Position numbers and translations under genes: made by a program
In this document: one piece after another, positions 1 through 8,930 of the stretch
Position numbering within the stretch: the stretch's first letter is position 1
Layout of the letters: the number at the start of each line of letters is the position of its first letter
Notes under the pieces: model-generated
Told to the model about the DNA's origin: nothing
What the model saw: the letters and a program-made list of their open reading frames with translations, nothing else
Database searches by the model: none
NCBI RefSeq assembly: GCF_001427605.1
Contig: NZ_LMGZ01000005.1
Span: 48,964 to 112,963 of the forward strand
Direction of reading: 5' to 3'
DNA: 64,000 nt
Source of the DNA: Devosia sp. Root635
GTDB lineage: Bacteria > Pseudomonadota > Alphaproteobacteria > Rhizobiales > Devosiaceae

Positions 1-226
1 CGCCCGTCCCACCCTGTTCGGGCAGGAACAGCACGCCGGCCTCCTCCAGCGCCGACCGGATCGCCCGCTGACAATTGGCATCGGGACGCAGCGTTTCGGC
101 CTCGAAGCGCTCGATTTCGCTGGCCGGCACGTTGGTCGCCTCGGCCAGCCCGGTGATCGACCAGCCGACCAGAGCCCTGCCGGCGCGGCTTTGCGGCGCG
201 GTGATCGGGGGCAATGGGTCGGTCAT
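1..226 (-). CDS. Small XRE-type HTH regulator, C-terminus cut by window edge
   Basis: The first 75 residues of a small protein are readable on the minus strand from an ATG at 224-226, preceded by AAGGAGA at a normal distance. A short helix-turn-helix-like stretch (about residues 20-45, containing GLAEATNVP and SEIERFEAE) resembles the minimal Cro/C1-type DNA-binding proteins of about 80-100 residues common in Hyphomicrobiales; the closing text VLFLPEQGG is typical of that group. It is divergent from the AHSA1-type gene at 379, so it may regulate that gene, but no operator was identified. The C-terminus lies outside the window, so length and any extra domain are unknown. Assignment is by pattern only. 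Confidence 0.6.
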   Translation of the reverse strand, partial: MTDPLPPITAPQSRAGRALVGWSITGLAEATNVPASEIERFEAETLRPDANCQRAIRSALEEAGVLFLPEQGGTG

Positions 227-378
227 GGCACATCTCCTTGGCTGGCTACAGCAAACATCCTCCGGGGCTGCCTGCCAAGCCGGGACATCGCCGCAGGATA
301 AAAAAGACGCGCCGCATGTCGAAAGCCGGCCCGCTCGCTCGTCGCCTCAGCGAAACTGCCAGTCAAGGAGAACTGCAA

Positions 379-861
379 ATGACCAACACCCTTCCCACCC
401 AGGATACCGATCGCGACCTCGTGCTGACCCGCGTGCTCAATGCCCCGCGCGACAAGGTCTTCCAATGCTGGACCCAGCCAGATCTCATCAAGCAGTGGTT
501 CGCGCCGAGGCCCTGGACCACGCCCAAGGTCGAAATGGACCTGCGTCCCGGCGGCGGCAACGTCATGACCATGGCCGACGAGAACGGCACTGAATATCCC
601 AATGCAGGCCAGTATCTGGAAATCGTGCCCAACGAGAAGCTGGTCTTCACCGATGCCTTTACCGGCGATTGGGCGCCCTCGGCCAAGCCCTTCTTCACTG
701 CCATCCTGACCTTCGAAGATGCCGGCGAGGGCAAGACGCGCTACACCGCCATCGCCCGCCACTGGACCCCCGAAGATGCAGCGACCCACAAGCAGATGGG
801 CTTCCACGAAGGCTGGGGCATGTGTGCCGCCCAGCTCGAAGAACTCGCTGCCAGCATCTAG
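379..861 (+). CDS. AHSA1/SRPBCC-family protein (ATPase-activator-like)
   Basis: A 160-residue protein whose ATG at 379 follows AAGGAG; the open frame extends upstream but that part has no ribosome site. It has the layout of the Aha1 C-terminal domain/START-like (SRPBCC) fold: an N-terminal strand LVLTRVLNAPRDKVF, the W-x-x-P-x-x-x-x-x-W-F-A-P block near residues 32-45, and a C-terminal helix HEGWGMCAAQLEELA. Family members bind hydrophobic ligands in a helix-grip cavity or modulate partner proteins, and in alphaproteobacteria they often sit beside ArsR-type or XRE-type regulators. Here a small HTH gene is divergent at 226. The ligand cannot be read from sequence. No catalytic residues are expected. 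Confidence 0.85.
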   Translation: MTNTLPTQDTDRDLVLTRVLNAPRDKVFQCWTQPDLIKQWFAPRPWTTPKVEMDLRPGGGNVMTMADENGTEYPNAGQYLEIVPNEKLVFTDAFTGDWAPSAKPFFTAILTFEDAGEGKTRYTAIARHWTPEDAATHKQMGFHEGWGMCAAQLEELAASI

Positions 862-1416
862 GGCCACAGTGTCGGCCCGGCGCCGACGCTTCCCTTCGCC
901 TCCGCACCCCGGAACTTGTTCCGAGGTGCTGTCGTCATAATAGAACAAAAATTGCAAACATGGAACGCGACGCAGACTTCGTTCGAAACGCATCGCTCGC
1001 CGACCCGGACTGCGCGAACCGGTCAATTCCACATCCGGAACCAGCGATTGCCGCATCGACGCCAGAACGGCGCATTGCGCGCGACTAGCGCCCTGACGAC
1101 GGGCCGCAACAGGTCACTTCGGCGCTACGAATTCTCAATTATTGCTATTTATTTCAATTAGATAATTCGCTTTTTGCACAGAGACTCGCCCCATCCAGGC
1201 ATGCTGGAAGGGCCACTGTTACACATCTGTCGCAGAGCTGTGATTTCTACGTCTGGATCGTCGCGTCACCGATCAGCGGGTTTCCGCTTGCATAATTTTC
1301 CAGCCGGTAGTTAGCTTTCGGCCGGGAGAGGTCGACGCAAGATCGATGAAACCTACGGGCGGAACTGACCGCCGTGTGGAACATCCGTTCCAATGAACGG
1401 ACTTTGGGAGATTACA
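862..1416. other. Intergenic region upstream of the organophosphate-type ABC operon
   Basis: About 555 bases without a supported gene. A weak hairpin (arms GTCGGC 871-876 and GCCGAC 882-887) follows the AHSA1-type gene but has no T-run. Bases 1125-1165 are conspicuously AT-rich against the local GC-rich background and are a likely promoter zone. A perfect 6-bp inverted repeat, TGGAAC-ATCC-GTTCCA, sits at 1377-1392 just before the ribosome site of the next gene and could be an operator in the untranslated leader. Nothing else recognised. Confidence 0.5.
1377..1392. promoter_or_regulatory. Palindrome in leader of ABC operon, candidate operator
   Basis: TGGAAC and GTTCCA are perfect inverted arms separated by four bases, 24 bp before the start codon at 1417. 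It is too short for a terminator and has no T-run. The regulator is unknown. Confidence 0.3.
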
Positions 1417-2565
1417 ATGAAACGGCGTGATTTCATGCTCGCTGCCGGCACGGCTGCCGGCGCCCTAATGCTGCCCCGCATGTCCTTTGGCGCGGAAGGC
1501 GTCATCGACGTCTATTTCACCTCGGACCAGAACGTCATCGACTTCTGGACCAATGTGGTGAAACCGAAATTCGAAGCCGCCAATGCCGGCATCACCCTCA
1601 ACCTGGTTGACGGCGGCGATGGTCCGGGCGTTGCCGCCATCGGCGACCGCGCCATGGCGGCCCTCGCCAGCGGCAGCGACCCGCAGGCCGACCTGTTCGA
1701 AGGTTTTGACACGCGCGTCACCGTCGACGGTATCGCCAAGGGCCTCTATGTCGACTTCGAGACGGCCGGCCTCTCCAACTATTCCAAGGTCAATCCGCTG
1801 GCCTTCGACATTCCGACCAACCTGCCCTATCGCGGCTCGCAGGTGCTGCTGGCCTATGACACCACCAAGCTTGCCCCGGCAGATGTGCCGAAGACCTGGG
1901 CGGACCTGGTGGCCTGGATCAAGGCAAATCCGGGCCAGTTCATCTATAACCGCCCCAACAAGGGTGGTTCAGGCGGCAATTTCGTGCGCCGCGCCATCTA
2001 TGAGGCGAATGGCCAGGACCCGGCCAAGTTCACCGTCGACAACTATACTGCCGAAGCCGGCGAGACCATGTTGAACCCGGCCTGGGACATCCTGATGGAC
2101 CTGGCGCCCTCGCTGTTCGACGGCGGCGCCTATACGTCAGGCAATACCCAGTCGCTGCAGTTGCTCGGCCAATCCGCCGTCACCATGATTCCGGCATGGT
2201 CCGACCAGGCGCTGTCTGCGATTGACCAGGGCGTGCTGCCGGAAACCACCGGCCTCGTGCAGCTTCAGGACCTTGGCCTGCCGGGCGGTTTCACCAAGCT
2301 GGCCGTACTCAGCAACGGCACCAACAAGGATGCCGCGCTCAAGCTGGCAGATTTCCTCCTCACCGAGGAAATCCAATCCGCCGTGCTCACCGAACTGGGT
2401 GGTTTCCCGGGCGTGTCGTGGGATTACATCTCGGCCGACCTGCGCGAGAAATTCGCCGACCTCATCCCGCAGACCATTCCGAACTTCCCGGGCGGTGACT
2501 GGGAAAAGGCCATCAACGAGGGCTGGTATCGCGCCGTTGCTCCAAACGTGGACCCGGCTTCGTGA
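1417..2565 (+). CDS. Tat-exported ABC substrate-binding protein (FbpA/PotD-like, family 1)
   Basis: 382 residues from the ATG at 1417, chosen over an in-frame ATG at 1393 because GGGAGATT precedes it and it gives a clean signal peptide. Residues 1-30 read MKRRDFMLAAGTAAGALML, a twin-arginine signal (KRRDFM), so the protein is exported folded. The mature part has the family-1 solute-binding layout of iron, polyamine, phosphosugar and aminoethylphosphonate binding proteins. It is the first gene of an operon with two permeases, an ATPase and a glycerophosphodiesterase, each pair overlapping or nearly so. The downstream diesterase suggests a glycerophosphodiester or other organophosphate ligand rather than iron; this is inference from context, not from binding residues. 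Confidence 0.85.
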   Translation: MKRRDFMLAAGTAAGALMLPRMSFGAEGVIDVYFTSDQNVIDFWTNVVKPKFEAANAGITLNLVDGGDGPGVAAIGDRAMAALASGSDPQADLFEGFDTRVTVDGIAKGLYVDFETAGLSNYSKVNPLAFDIPTNLPYRGSQVLLAYDTTKLAPADVPKTWADLVAWIKANPGQFIYNRPNKGGSGGNFVRRAIYEANGQDPAKFTVDNYTAEAGETMLNPAWDILMDLAPSLFDGGAYTSGNTQSLQLLGQSAVTMIPAWSDQALSAIDQGVLPETTGLVQLQDLGLPGGFTKLAVLSNGTNKDAALKLADFLLTEEIQSAVLTELGGFPGVSWDYISADLREKFADLIPQTIPNFPGGDWEKAINEGWYRAVAPNVDPAS

Positions 2566-3440
2566 CCATAGCAGACGCGGGCCAGCCAGTGCTCGCTGCA
2601 CCAGAACGCAGGAGGCCGATTGGCCTCCTGCTCGTTGCCGTTCCGGTATTGCTGGTGATCTGGCTCATCATCTGGCCGATCATCTCGGCCATCATCCAGA
2701 CGCTGTGGATGAGGTTGCCCGAAGGCGGCGAGACCTTCTCGCTCGAGACCTACCGTTTCTTCTTTTCGGACGGCTACAGCCTTTCCAACCTGTCGATCAC
2801 GCTGTGGACGACGGGCGTCTGCGCCATCCTGCTGCTGGTGGTCTGCCTGCCGATCGCGCTCTACCTGCGTTTTTCGGACAGCAAGGTCGCCGCCTATGTG
2901 CAGGGCCTGGCCATTTTCCCGATGTTCGTGCCCTCGATTATCCTCAGCTTCGCTTTCATCCGCGTATTGGGGCCGAACGGCACCGTCGACCTGCTGCTCA
3001 ACGCGATGAGCCTGCCCAAGATTCGATCGCCCTATCTGACCCCGTGGGGGCCGGTGATCGGGCTGGTCTGGGACAATATCCCGCTCACCGTGCTGATCCT
3101 GCTGTCGGGACTGGGCAATGTCTCCAACCAGGCCATAGAAGCCGCGCGCGATGTCGGCGCGGGCCGCTTCGCCCTGCTCTGGCACATCATCCTGCCGCGC
3201 ATTTCCAATTCCATCCTCGTGGCAATTTCATTCGCTGTGCTCGGCATTTTTTCGGCCTTCACCCTGCCCTATGTGCTGGGGCCGGCGGCGCCGGAAATGA
3301 TGGGGCCGTTCATGCAGCGCACCTTCCGCGAACTCTACGAACCACGGACGGCCATTACCCAGGCGGTCATCACCTTCGGGTTCTGCATCGTGTTCGGGCT
3401 TTTCTATGTGCGCTCGGTCGCCAAGAACAGGACACCCTGA
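2562..3440 (+). CDS. ABC transporter permease, PotB/FbpB-like, first subunit
   Basis: 292 residues starting at a GTG whose last bases form the TGA stop of the binding protein (GTGA overlap), indicating translational coupling. Six hydrophobic segments are visible after a basic N-terminus (ERRRPIGLLL). The cytoplasmic EAA loop reads EAARDVGAGRFALLWHIILP from about residue 190, the contact site for the ATPase. Length and topology fit the single-domain permeases that work as heterodimers with a partner such as the next gene. Substrate is presumed to be the same organophosphate-like ligand as the preceding binding protein. Confidence 0.88.
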   Translation: MTIADAGQPVLAAPERRRPIGLLLVAVPVLLVIWLIIWPIISAIIQTLWMRLPEGGETFSLETYRFFFSDGYSLSNLSITLWTTGVCAILLLVVCLPIALYLRFSDSKVAAYVQGLAIFPMFVPSIILSFAFIRVLGPNGTVDLLLNAMSLPKIRSPYLTPWGPVIGLVWDNIPLTVLILLSGLGNVSNQAIEAARDVGAGRFALLWHIILPRISNSILVAISFAVLGIFSAFTLPYVLGPAAPEMMGPFMQRTFRELYEPRTAITQAVITFGFCIVFGLFYVRSVAKNRTP

Positions 3441-3441
3441 C

Positions 3442-4263
3442 ATGGCCACCGCACTCATCCGCCGCCCGATCGACTGGACCGGCATCATCTTCGCCATCGT
3501 GCTGACGCTGGTCATCGTGCTTCCCCTGATCGTGGTGGGAACCTGGGCCTTCACCAATGTCTGGCGCTTTCCCGCGGTGATCCCGCAGGAATTCGGGCTC
3601 CGGTTCTGGAACCAGACGCTGGCGCGTGCCGACGTCTGGGGGTCGATCACCATGAGCCTGACGCTGGCGACGACGGTGACGGGCCTCTCCGCCCTGATCT
3701 GCCTGCCGGCGGCCTATGCCTTCGCCCGGCTCGATTTTCCGGGTCGGGACATCCTGTTCTTCTCGTTCCTGGCAGGGCACGCCTTCCCCAAATTCGGCCT
3801 GCTCGTCGCCATTGCCGGCATTTTCCTGCAGCTCAATCTCATCGGCACCTTCTGGGGCGTGGTGCTGATTCAGCTCGTGGGCACGCTGCTGTTCATGATC
3901 TGGATCCCGGTGGCCGCCTTCCAGTCGGTCGACCGGCGGATGGAAGAGGCGGCGCGCGATGTGGGCGCGGGGCCGTTCCGGGTGTTCTGGTCGATCACCC
4001 TGCCCCAGGCCGGGCCGACCATTGCCGCCGCCATCCTGCTCAGCTTCGTCGGCACCTTCTACGAAACCGAAGGCGCCTGGCTGATCGGCGCGCCGCAGGT
4101 GCGCACCCTGCCGGTGCTGATGATCTCCTTCATCAACAACCAGCCGGTCATCCAGTATGGCGCGGTGCTGTCTGTACTGCTCTGGGTTCCCAGCTTCATC
4201 GCCCTGCTGTTCGCCCGACGCGTGGTCAATTCGGGTTCGTTCGCCCGCGGCTTCGGGGGCTAG
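3442..4263 (+). CDS. ABC transporter permease, PotC/FbpB-like, second subunit
   Basis: 273 residues from the ATG at 3442, one base after the stop of the first permease; an upstream in-frame ATG at 3406 would overlap that gene and has no ribosome site. It has six predicted membrane segments and an EAA loop EEAARDVGAGPFRVFWSITLP (quoted in part; around residue 168) nearly identical in style to the partner permease. The C-terminus SGSFARGFGG is short and polar. With the preceding gene it should form the heterodimeric channel of the importer encoded at 1417-5313. Confidence 0.88.
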   Translation: MATALIRRPIDWTGIIFAIVLTLVIVLPLIVVGTWAFTNVWRFPAVIPQEFGLRFWNQTLARADVWGSITMSLTLATTVTGLSALICLPAAYAFARLDFPGRDILFFSFLAGHAFPKFGLLVAIAGIFLQLNLIGTFWGVVLIQLVGTLLFMIWIPVAAFQSVDRRMEEAARDVGAGPFRVFWSITLPQAGPTIAAAILLSFVGTFYETEGAWLIGAPQVRTLPVLMISFINNQPVIQYGAVLSVLLWVPSFIALLFARRVVNSGSFARGFGG

Positions 4264-4272
4264 GAAAAACGC

Positions 4273-5313
4273 ATGTCCATTCTCAAGATCAAAGACGTTT
4301 CCAAGATTTTCGCCAGCGGCCAGGTCCGCGCCGTCGACAATTTCTCACTCGACGTGGCCGATGGCGAACTGGTCTGCCTGCTCGGTCCCTCGGGCTCGGG
4401 CAAATCCACCCTGCTTCGCATGGTGGGCGGCTTCGAGCGCCCGACGTCGGGCCTCATGACCATCGATGGCGAGGACATCACCCACGTTCCGCCCGAGAAG
4501 CGCCCCACCGGCATGGTGTTCCAGAGCCATGCGCTGTGGACGCATATGAATGTGTTCAAGAACCTCGCCTTCGGCCTCAAGCTGCGCAAGGTCGCGCCCG
4601 ACGAGATCAAGCGGCGGGTCGAAGCGGTGCTCGACCTGGTGGGCCTCAATGGCTATGGCACGCGCCACGTCGCCAAGCTGTCCGGCGGGCAGCAGCAGCG
4701 CGTGGCGCTGGCGCGATCGCTGGTGCTGGAGCCCAAGATACTGCTGCTCGATGAACCCTTTGCCAGCCTCGACCAGCACCTGCGCGAGCGGCTGCGAGAG
4801 GAAGTGCGCGATATCCAGCAGCGGCTGAAGATCACCACGCTGTTCGTGACGCATGGGCAGGACGAAGCGCTGTCGATGGCCGACCGCATCGTGGTCATGC
4901 GCGACGGGCGAACCGAGCAGATCGACCGCCCCGAAGTGATCTATCGCGAGCCGCAAACGCCCTTCGTCGCCGGCTTCATCGGCACGATGAACCTGATCGA
5001 GGGCAATGTCGCCAACGGCATTTTCAGCAAGGCCGGCTACTCGACCCCCCTGCCCGTCGGCGATGGCCCGGCCATCATGGCCATCCGCCCCGAAGCGCTG
5101 GACCTGGCGATTGCCGGCGAGGGCAGCCAGGGCAAGGTGCATCGGGTCACCGACTATGGCACCCATGGGCTGGTGGACCTCGAACTCAACGACGCCACCC
5201 GCATCAAGGCGATGGTGCCGCATCCGGATTTGTTCAAGGCCGGCCAGTCGGTCACGCTGACGCCAAAGGCCATTGCCGCCTATCGCGACGGCGTGGTGAT
5301 CCACCGAGCATGA
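4273..5313 (+). CDS. ABC transporter ATPase, PotA/FbpC type
   Basis: 346 residues. Walker A GPSGSGKST is at residues 38-46, the Q-loop Gln near 84, signature LSGGQQQR near 136, Walker B ILLLDEP near 156-162 and the H-loop as THGQDEA near 193; the usual THDQ is THGQ here. Residues after about 240 form the TOBE-type regulatory domain (EGNVANG, MAIRPEALDL). The pattern is that of the spermidine/iron/phosphonate importer ATPases. It overlaps the start of the following glycerophosphodiesterase gene by four bases, so both are made together. Homodimer expected at the cytoplasmic face of the two permeases. Confidence 0.92.
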   Translation: MSILKIKDVSKIFASGQVRAVDNFSLDVADGELVCLLGPSGSGKSTLLRMVGGFERPTSGLMTIDGEDITHVPPEKRPTGMVFQSHALWTHMNVFKNLAFGLKLRKVAPDEIKRRVEAVLDLVGLNGYGTRHVAKLSGGQQQRVALARSLVLEPKILLLDEPFASLDQHLRERLREEVRDIQQRLKITTLFVTHGQDEALSMADRIVVMRDGRTEQIDRPEVIYREPQTPFVAGFIGTMNLIEGNVANGIFSKAGYSTPLPVGDGPAIMAIRPEALDLAIAGEGSQGKVHRVTDYGTHGLVDLELNDATRIKAMVPHPDLFKAGQSVTLTPKAIAAYRDGVVIHRA

Positions 5314-6143
5314 GCGATCCCATCTTCATCGAGCGCAACGGCCACCGCACCTGGCTCAAGTGGCATCGCGGGCGCCGCCGGGCGTCCGACCCGGTGTTTA
5401 CCGGCACACGCATCATCGAGGCGATGCGGCTGGGCGCCAGCGTCGAGGTGGACCTGGTGGTCACGGCCGACAAGGGCATGGCGGTGCTGCATGACATGAC
5501 GCTCGATCGCGAGACCACCGGGCGAGGCGCGGTTGCCGCGACAACCGACGCCGCGATCCGCAATCTCCACCTGCGCGGCAATGACGGCGCGCCGATCGCC
5601 GACCGGGTCATGCTGCTAGACGATCTCTGCGCCTTGATAGCTGAGGGCAGCGTGCATCCCGATGCACTGCTGCAGCTCGACTACAAGGAGGATGAGACCG
5701 TTCTCGACGGCAGCGCCATCGAGAATTTCGCCCGCGCCACCGGGCCGGTGGCCGGCAACATGATCGTGTCATCGGGCTCTGCGGCGGCGGTGAAGCTGCT
5801 GACCGGAGCAGTGCCCGGCATGCGCAGCGGCTACGACGCCAGCGACGAACAGCGCTTCAAGGCAGCACTGGCCGGCGGCACGCTGCAGGCCTTCGTCGAT
5901 GACTCCGTCACCGCCCTTGATGGCACCGACATGATCTATCTCTATTGGGAAATCGTCACCCAGGCCGCCGATGCCGGCTTTGATATCATCGAGGCCTACC
6001 ACAGGCACCGCAAGCGCATCGACGCCTGGACCATACGCGAAGCCAGCGCGGCAACGAAACCGGCCGTCGAACGCCTGCTGGCGCTGAAGGTGGACCAGAT
6101 CACCACGGATGACCCGGAAGGTTTGATCGCGCTGGTGGGGTGA
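5310..6143 (+). CDS. Glycerophosphodiester phosphodiesterase-family protein
   Basis: 277 residues, ATG overlapping the TGA of the ATPase gene. Family motifs are visible: His-Arg-Gly at 19-21, Glu46-x-Asp48 in SVEVDLV, and His61-Asp62 in AVLHDMTLDRETTGRG. Together these make the metal-binding and catalytic site that hydrolyses glycerophosphodiesters to glycerol-3-phosphate and an alcohol. The usual PENT motif after HRG is replaced by DPVF/TGT, so substrate preference may differ from GlpQ/UgpQ. No signal peptide, so it acts in the cytoplasm on what the transporter brings in. UgpQ in the ugp operon is a functional parallel, though the transporter here is of another subfamily. Confidence 0.85.
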   Translation: MSDPIFIERNGHRTWLKWHRGRRRASDPVFTGTRIIEAMRLGASVEVDLVVTADKGMAVLHDMTLDRETTGRGAVAATTDAAIRNLHLRGNDGAPIADRVMLLDDLCALIAEGSVHPDALLQLDYKEDETVLDGSAIENFARATGPVAGNMIVSSGSAAAVKLLTGAVPGMRSGYDASDEQRFKAALAGGTLQAFVDDSVTALDGTDMIYLYWEIVTQAADAGFDIIEAYHRHRKRIDAWTIREASAATKPAVERLLALKVDQITTDDPEGLIALVG

Positions 6144-6215
6144 GGTGAGCGGAGCCTGCCCTTGTGTGGGCTGTTCACTTTGGACTTCTGTTCTTTCGCG
6201 CAGGGTCGGCTCTTT

Positions 6216-6345
6216 CGCCTCCCTCCCCCGTGAGGGGAGGGATTGAGGGAGGGGGTCCTCGGTGATCCACAAGACGACCCCCACCCCAGCTTCGCTACGG
6301 CCCTTTGGGCCGAGCGACGCTACCCTCCCCTCAAGGGGGAGGGGG
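6216..6345. repeat. Dispersed GC-rich hairpin repeat, family R1, copy A
   Basis: A 130-bp element between convergent genes. It opens with CCTCCCTCCCCC-GTGAGGGGAGGG and closes with CCCTCCCCTCAAGGGGGAGGG-type text, each end being a small palindrome, with a conserved core GCTACGGCCCTTTGGGCCGAGCG. Copies or halves occur at 16571, 20883, 33276 and 54271. Position suggests a role as a transcript-end structure. Confidence 0.8.
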
Positions 6346-6440
6346 CGCATGAATTGATGATTCAATAGCGAGAATGCAGCCGTTTCGGCAGCGGCGTCCA
6401 AAAACAAACACGCCCCACAAGGGGAACGTCCCTTCGCCCC

Positions 6441-7244
6441 CTATTTCGGGTCTTTCCGCGGTACATCCTTGAGCTTGTCCAGCAGATAGGCATGCGTCGC
6501 CTTGTTGGCCACCAATAGCGTGCCGGTGCGTTCGTAGATATCCGGGCCACGGCCCCACCAGTCGGTGACGACGCCGCCCGCTTCCTGCACCAGCAGGATT
6601 CCCGCGGCCGTGTCGACGAATCCGGTTTCCTCGTAATAGCCGGTCAGCCGGCCCATCGCGACATAGGCGCAGCTATTGGCGGCGCTGCCGACGATGCGGA
6701 CGGCGCCGATGGGTGCCCTGATGGCGTCGAGGCGCTCATAAGCGCCCGGGTAGAGCTGCAAGCCCGGCGTCGGCAGGCCGGTGCCGATATTGCACAGGCC
6801 GATATCGGCCTGCTCGCTCACCCTGAGCCGTTCGCCGTTCATGAAGGCGCCCTGCCCCGGAATGGCGGTGAACATCTCGTCGGCCGGCGGATTGTAGAGC
6901 ACGGCGCAGACCGTCCTGTTGCCCCGGCGCAGCGCGATGGAAATGGTGTAGTGCATGCCGTTGATGAAATTGGTCGTCCCATCGATGGGGTCGACCAGCC
7001 AGCGATGCTCATTGTCCGTATCGACCGGGGCGAATTCCTCGCCGGTGAAGCTCCAGCCAGGATAGCGGTCGAACAGGAATTTGCGGATCAGCAGCTCGCT
7101 CTCCTTGTCGGCGTCGGAGACGAAATCCGCCGGTCCCTTGATGCCGATTTCGAGATCGCGGAAGCGCTTGAAATAGGCCAGCGTCAAGGCTCCGGCTTCG
7201 CGGGCAATGGCAACCATGTCCGCGAGGACAGCATCGTAATTCAT
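6441..7244 (-). CDS. Inositol monophosphatase-family protein
   Basis: 267 residues. The metal site is visible: Glu69-Glu70 in FTGEEF, then Asp85-Pro-Ile-Asp88-Gly-Thr-Thr, and the C-terminal motif as VDTAAG with Asp211, followed by VQEAGG; the Trp that usually precedes the last Asp is Val here. Members hydrolyse inositol-1-phosphate or related sugar phosphates; some (CysQ) act on PAP, which cannot be excluded. GGAG lies at proper spacing before the ATG at 7244. It begins 12 bases after the Na/phosphate-symporter gene and probably shares its transcript. It faces the glycerophosphodiesterase gene tail-to-tail, separated by the R1 repeat. Confidence 0.88.
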   Translation of the reverse strand: MNYDAVLADMVAIAREAGALTLAYFKRFRDLEIGIKGPADFVSDADKESELLIRKFLFDRYPGWSFTGEEFAPVDTDNEHRWLVDPIDGTTNFINGMHYTISIALRRGNRTVCAVLYNPPADEMFTAIPGQGAFMNGERLRVSEQADIGLCNIGTGLPTPGLQLYPGAYERLDAIRAPIGAVRIVGSAANSCAYVAMGRLTGYYEETGFVDTAAGILLVQEAGGVVTDWWGRGPDIYERTGTLLVANKATHAYLLDKLKDVPRKDPK

Positions 7245-7256
7245 GGAAAGCTCCAG

Positions 7257-8930
7257 CTATTCGGAAGCCGTCTTCGGTTCGAGAACGGCATTGGGGCGCA
7301 GGCGGCTCTCATCGAGTTCGCCCTTGGTTTCGAGGATGGGATAAGCCACCGAGGCCAGGTGCGCATTGATGCGCTTGAGGTCGCGCAGCAGGTCGAGATG
7401 CATCGAGCTGGTTTCCACCGATGCCGGTACGCGCTCCCGCACGCGCTGGATATGCGTGCCGGCCGAGCGTGCCTCGAGCCGGCGCACATCCACCTTGGCG
7501 GCCACCAGTTGGCGGGCCAGTTGCGGATCACGCGTCATGAACACCGTCTGGCTCAACTGCATGTTGAGAATGGTCTTTTCGTAGAGCGCCACAATTTCGG
7601 CCAGGCCGTCGGCGGAGAATTTGAGCTGCCGCTTGGCGATCTTGCCGGCAACGTCGCAGAGCCCGCTTTCGACGATATCGCCGACATGTTCCAGGTTGAT
7701 GGCAAAGCTCATGATCTCGGCGGACCGGCGCGCATCGTCCTCGTCCAGCTCGGTCTGGTCGAGCCGGGTCAGGTAGAGCTTGATGGCCTGGTTGAAGGCG
7801 TCTACATCGTCATCGAGCAGCGATACGGTGCTCCGGGTGGCCGGCCCCGGCTTGCGCAGGGCGTCCAGGCTCCCTTCTAGCATGCGCAGCACGATATCGC
7901 TGACGCGCAGCGTTTCGCGCTCAGCCGCCGCCAGTGCGATGGTGGGGGTGTCGAGCACGGTGTCGTCGAGATAGCGGGTGCCGCGCTCCGGCGCCGCAGG
8001 CTTGGGGATGGCCAAGGAAGCCAGCTTGCCGATCGGCCCGAGCAGTGGCAGAAACAGCACCAGCAGCGCAAGGTTGAAGCCGATATGAGCGGCAATGGTC
8101 AGATCGTCCGCATCCGGCAGAATGGTCTGCAGCAGCGCCGCAGCCGGCACGGCAAAGATGGTCAGCACGATAGCGCCGATAGCGCGGACCACCAGATTGG
8201 CCAGCGTCAGCCGGCGCGCCTCGGTGCCCTCATGCAGCGTCGCCAGCAGCGGCGGAATGGCGCCGCCGAGATTGGCGCCCGCCACCAGCGTCACCGCCAG
8301 CGGCGGCGGCACGATGCCGGCCGAGGCCAGCAGGGCCACGAATAGCACTACGGCGAGGCTCGACGAGGACACGAAAGCCAGCACCGCGGCGAGGATCAGC
8401 GCGAAGGCCGGCGCATCGCTCAGCCCCGAGAGGATGGCGGCCATCACCTCGGATTCGCGCAGGGGATCGGTGACATTGCCGACCAGTTGCAGCGCCAGCA
8501 GCATCAGGCCGAGGCCGAGAACGGCGCGGCCAACACCCTTGCCGCGCGCATATTTGCTCAGCGAAAACAGCGTGACGCCGACCAGGATCATAGCCGAGCC
8601 GAACCAGTGGACATCGAGCGACAGGATCACCGCCGCAATGGACGTGCCGACATTGGCCCCTAGCATCACCGCCTGCGCCATGCGCGGCTTGATCGCCCCA
8701 TTGGAGGCGAAGCTCGCCGTGATGACCGCAGTGGCGGTGGAGGATTGCAGCGCCAGCGTCGCCACAATGCCCGATAGAACCGCGGTGAATCGATTACCCG
8801 TGCCCTTGGCGATCCACAGGCGCAACGACGCCCCGAACGCCCGCATGACGCCGGTCTTGATCATCCGCAGGCCCCAGAGCAACAGAGCCCCGGCGCCGAG
8901 CAGGTCGATCAACTGTATCGTAGAATGCAT
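7257..8930 (-). CDS. Na/phosphate cotransporter-family protein with PhoU-like C-terminus
   Basis: 557 residues. The N-terminal half has the inverted repeat of the NptA/NPT2 family: first repeat with QSSTATA (62-68) and GANVGTS (91-97), second with SSSLAVV and GANLGGA about 110 residues later, all within hydrophobic segments. From about residue 340 a long helical soluble part resembles PhoU (for example SFAINLEHVGDIVESGLCD). Such proteins move phosphate with sodium; bacterial members with PhoU tails often export or balance phosphate. AAGGGAAC precedes the ATG at 8930. No Pho-box was recognised upstream. The phosphatase gene follows after 12 bases. Confidence 0.9.
   Translation of the reverse strand: MHSTIQLIDLLGAGALLLWGLRMIKTGVMRAFGASLRLWIAKGTGNRFTAVLSGIVATLALQSSTATAVITASFASNGAIKPRMAQAVMLGANVGTSIAAVILSLDVHWFGSAMILVGVTLFSLSKYARGKGVGRAVLGLGLMLLALQLVGNVTDPLRESEVMAAILSGLSDAPAFALILAAVLAFVSSSSLAVVLFVALLASAGIVPPPLAVTLVAGANLGGAIPPLLATLHEGTEARRLTLANLVVRAIGAIVLTIFAVPAAALLQTILPDADDLTIAAHIGFNLALLVLFLPLLGPIGKLASLAIPKPAAPERGTRYLDDTVLDTPTIALAAAERETLRVSDIVLRMLEGSLDALRKPGPATRSTVSLLDDDVDAFNQAIKLYLTRLDQTELDEDDARRSAEIMSFAINLEHVGDIVESGLCDVAGKIAKRQLKFSADGLAEIVALYEKTILNMQLSQTVFMTRDPQLARQLVAAKVDVRRLEARSAGTHIQRVRERVPASVETSSMHLDLLRDLKRINAHLASVAYPILETKGELDESRLRPNAVLEPKTASE

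Noticed and set aside
1129..1141. GAATTCTCAATTA as a further RpiR-type operator
   Set aside because: It has only one good half-site, no partner at 32 bp, and lies in a generally AT-rich stretch.
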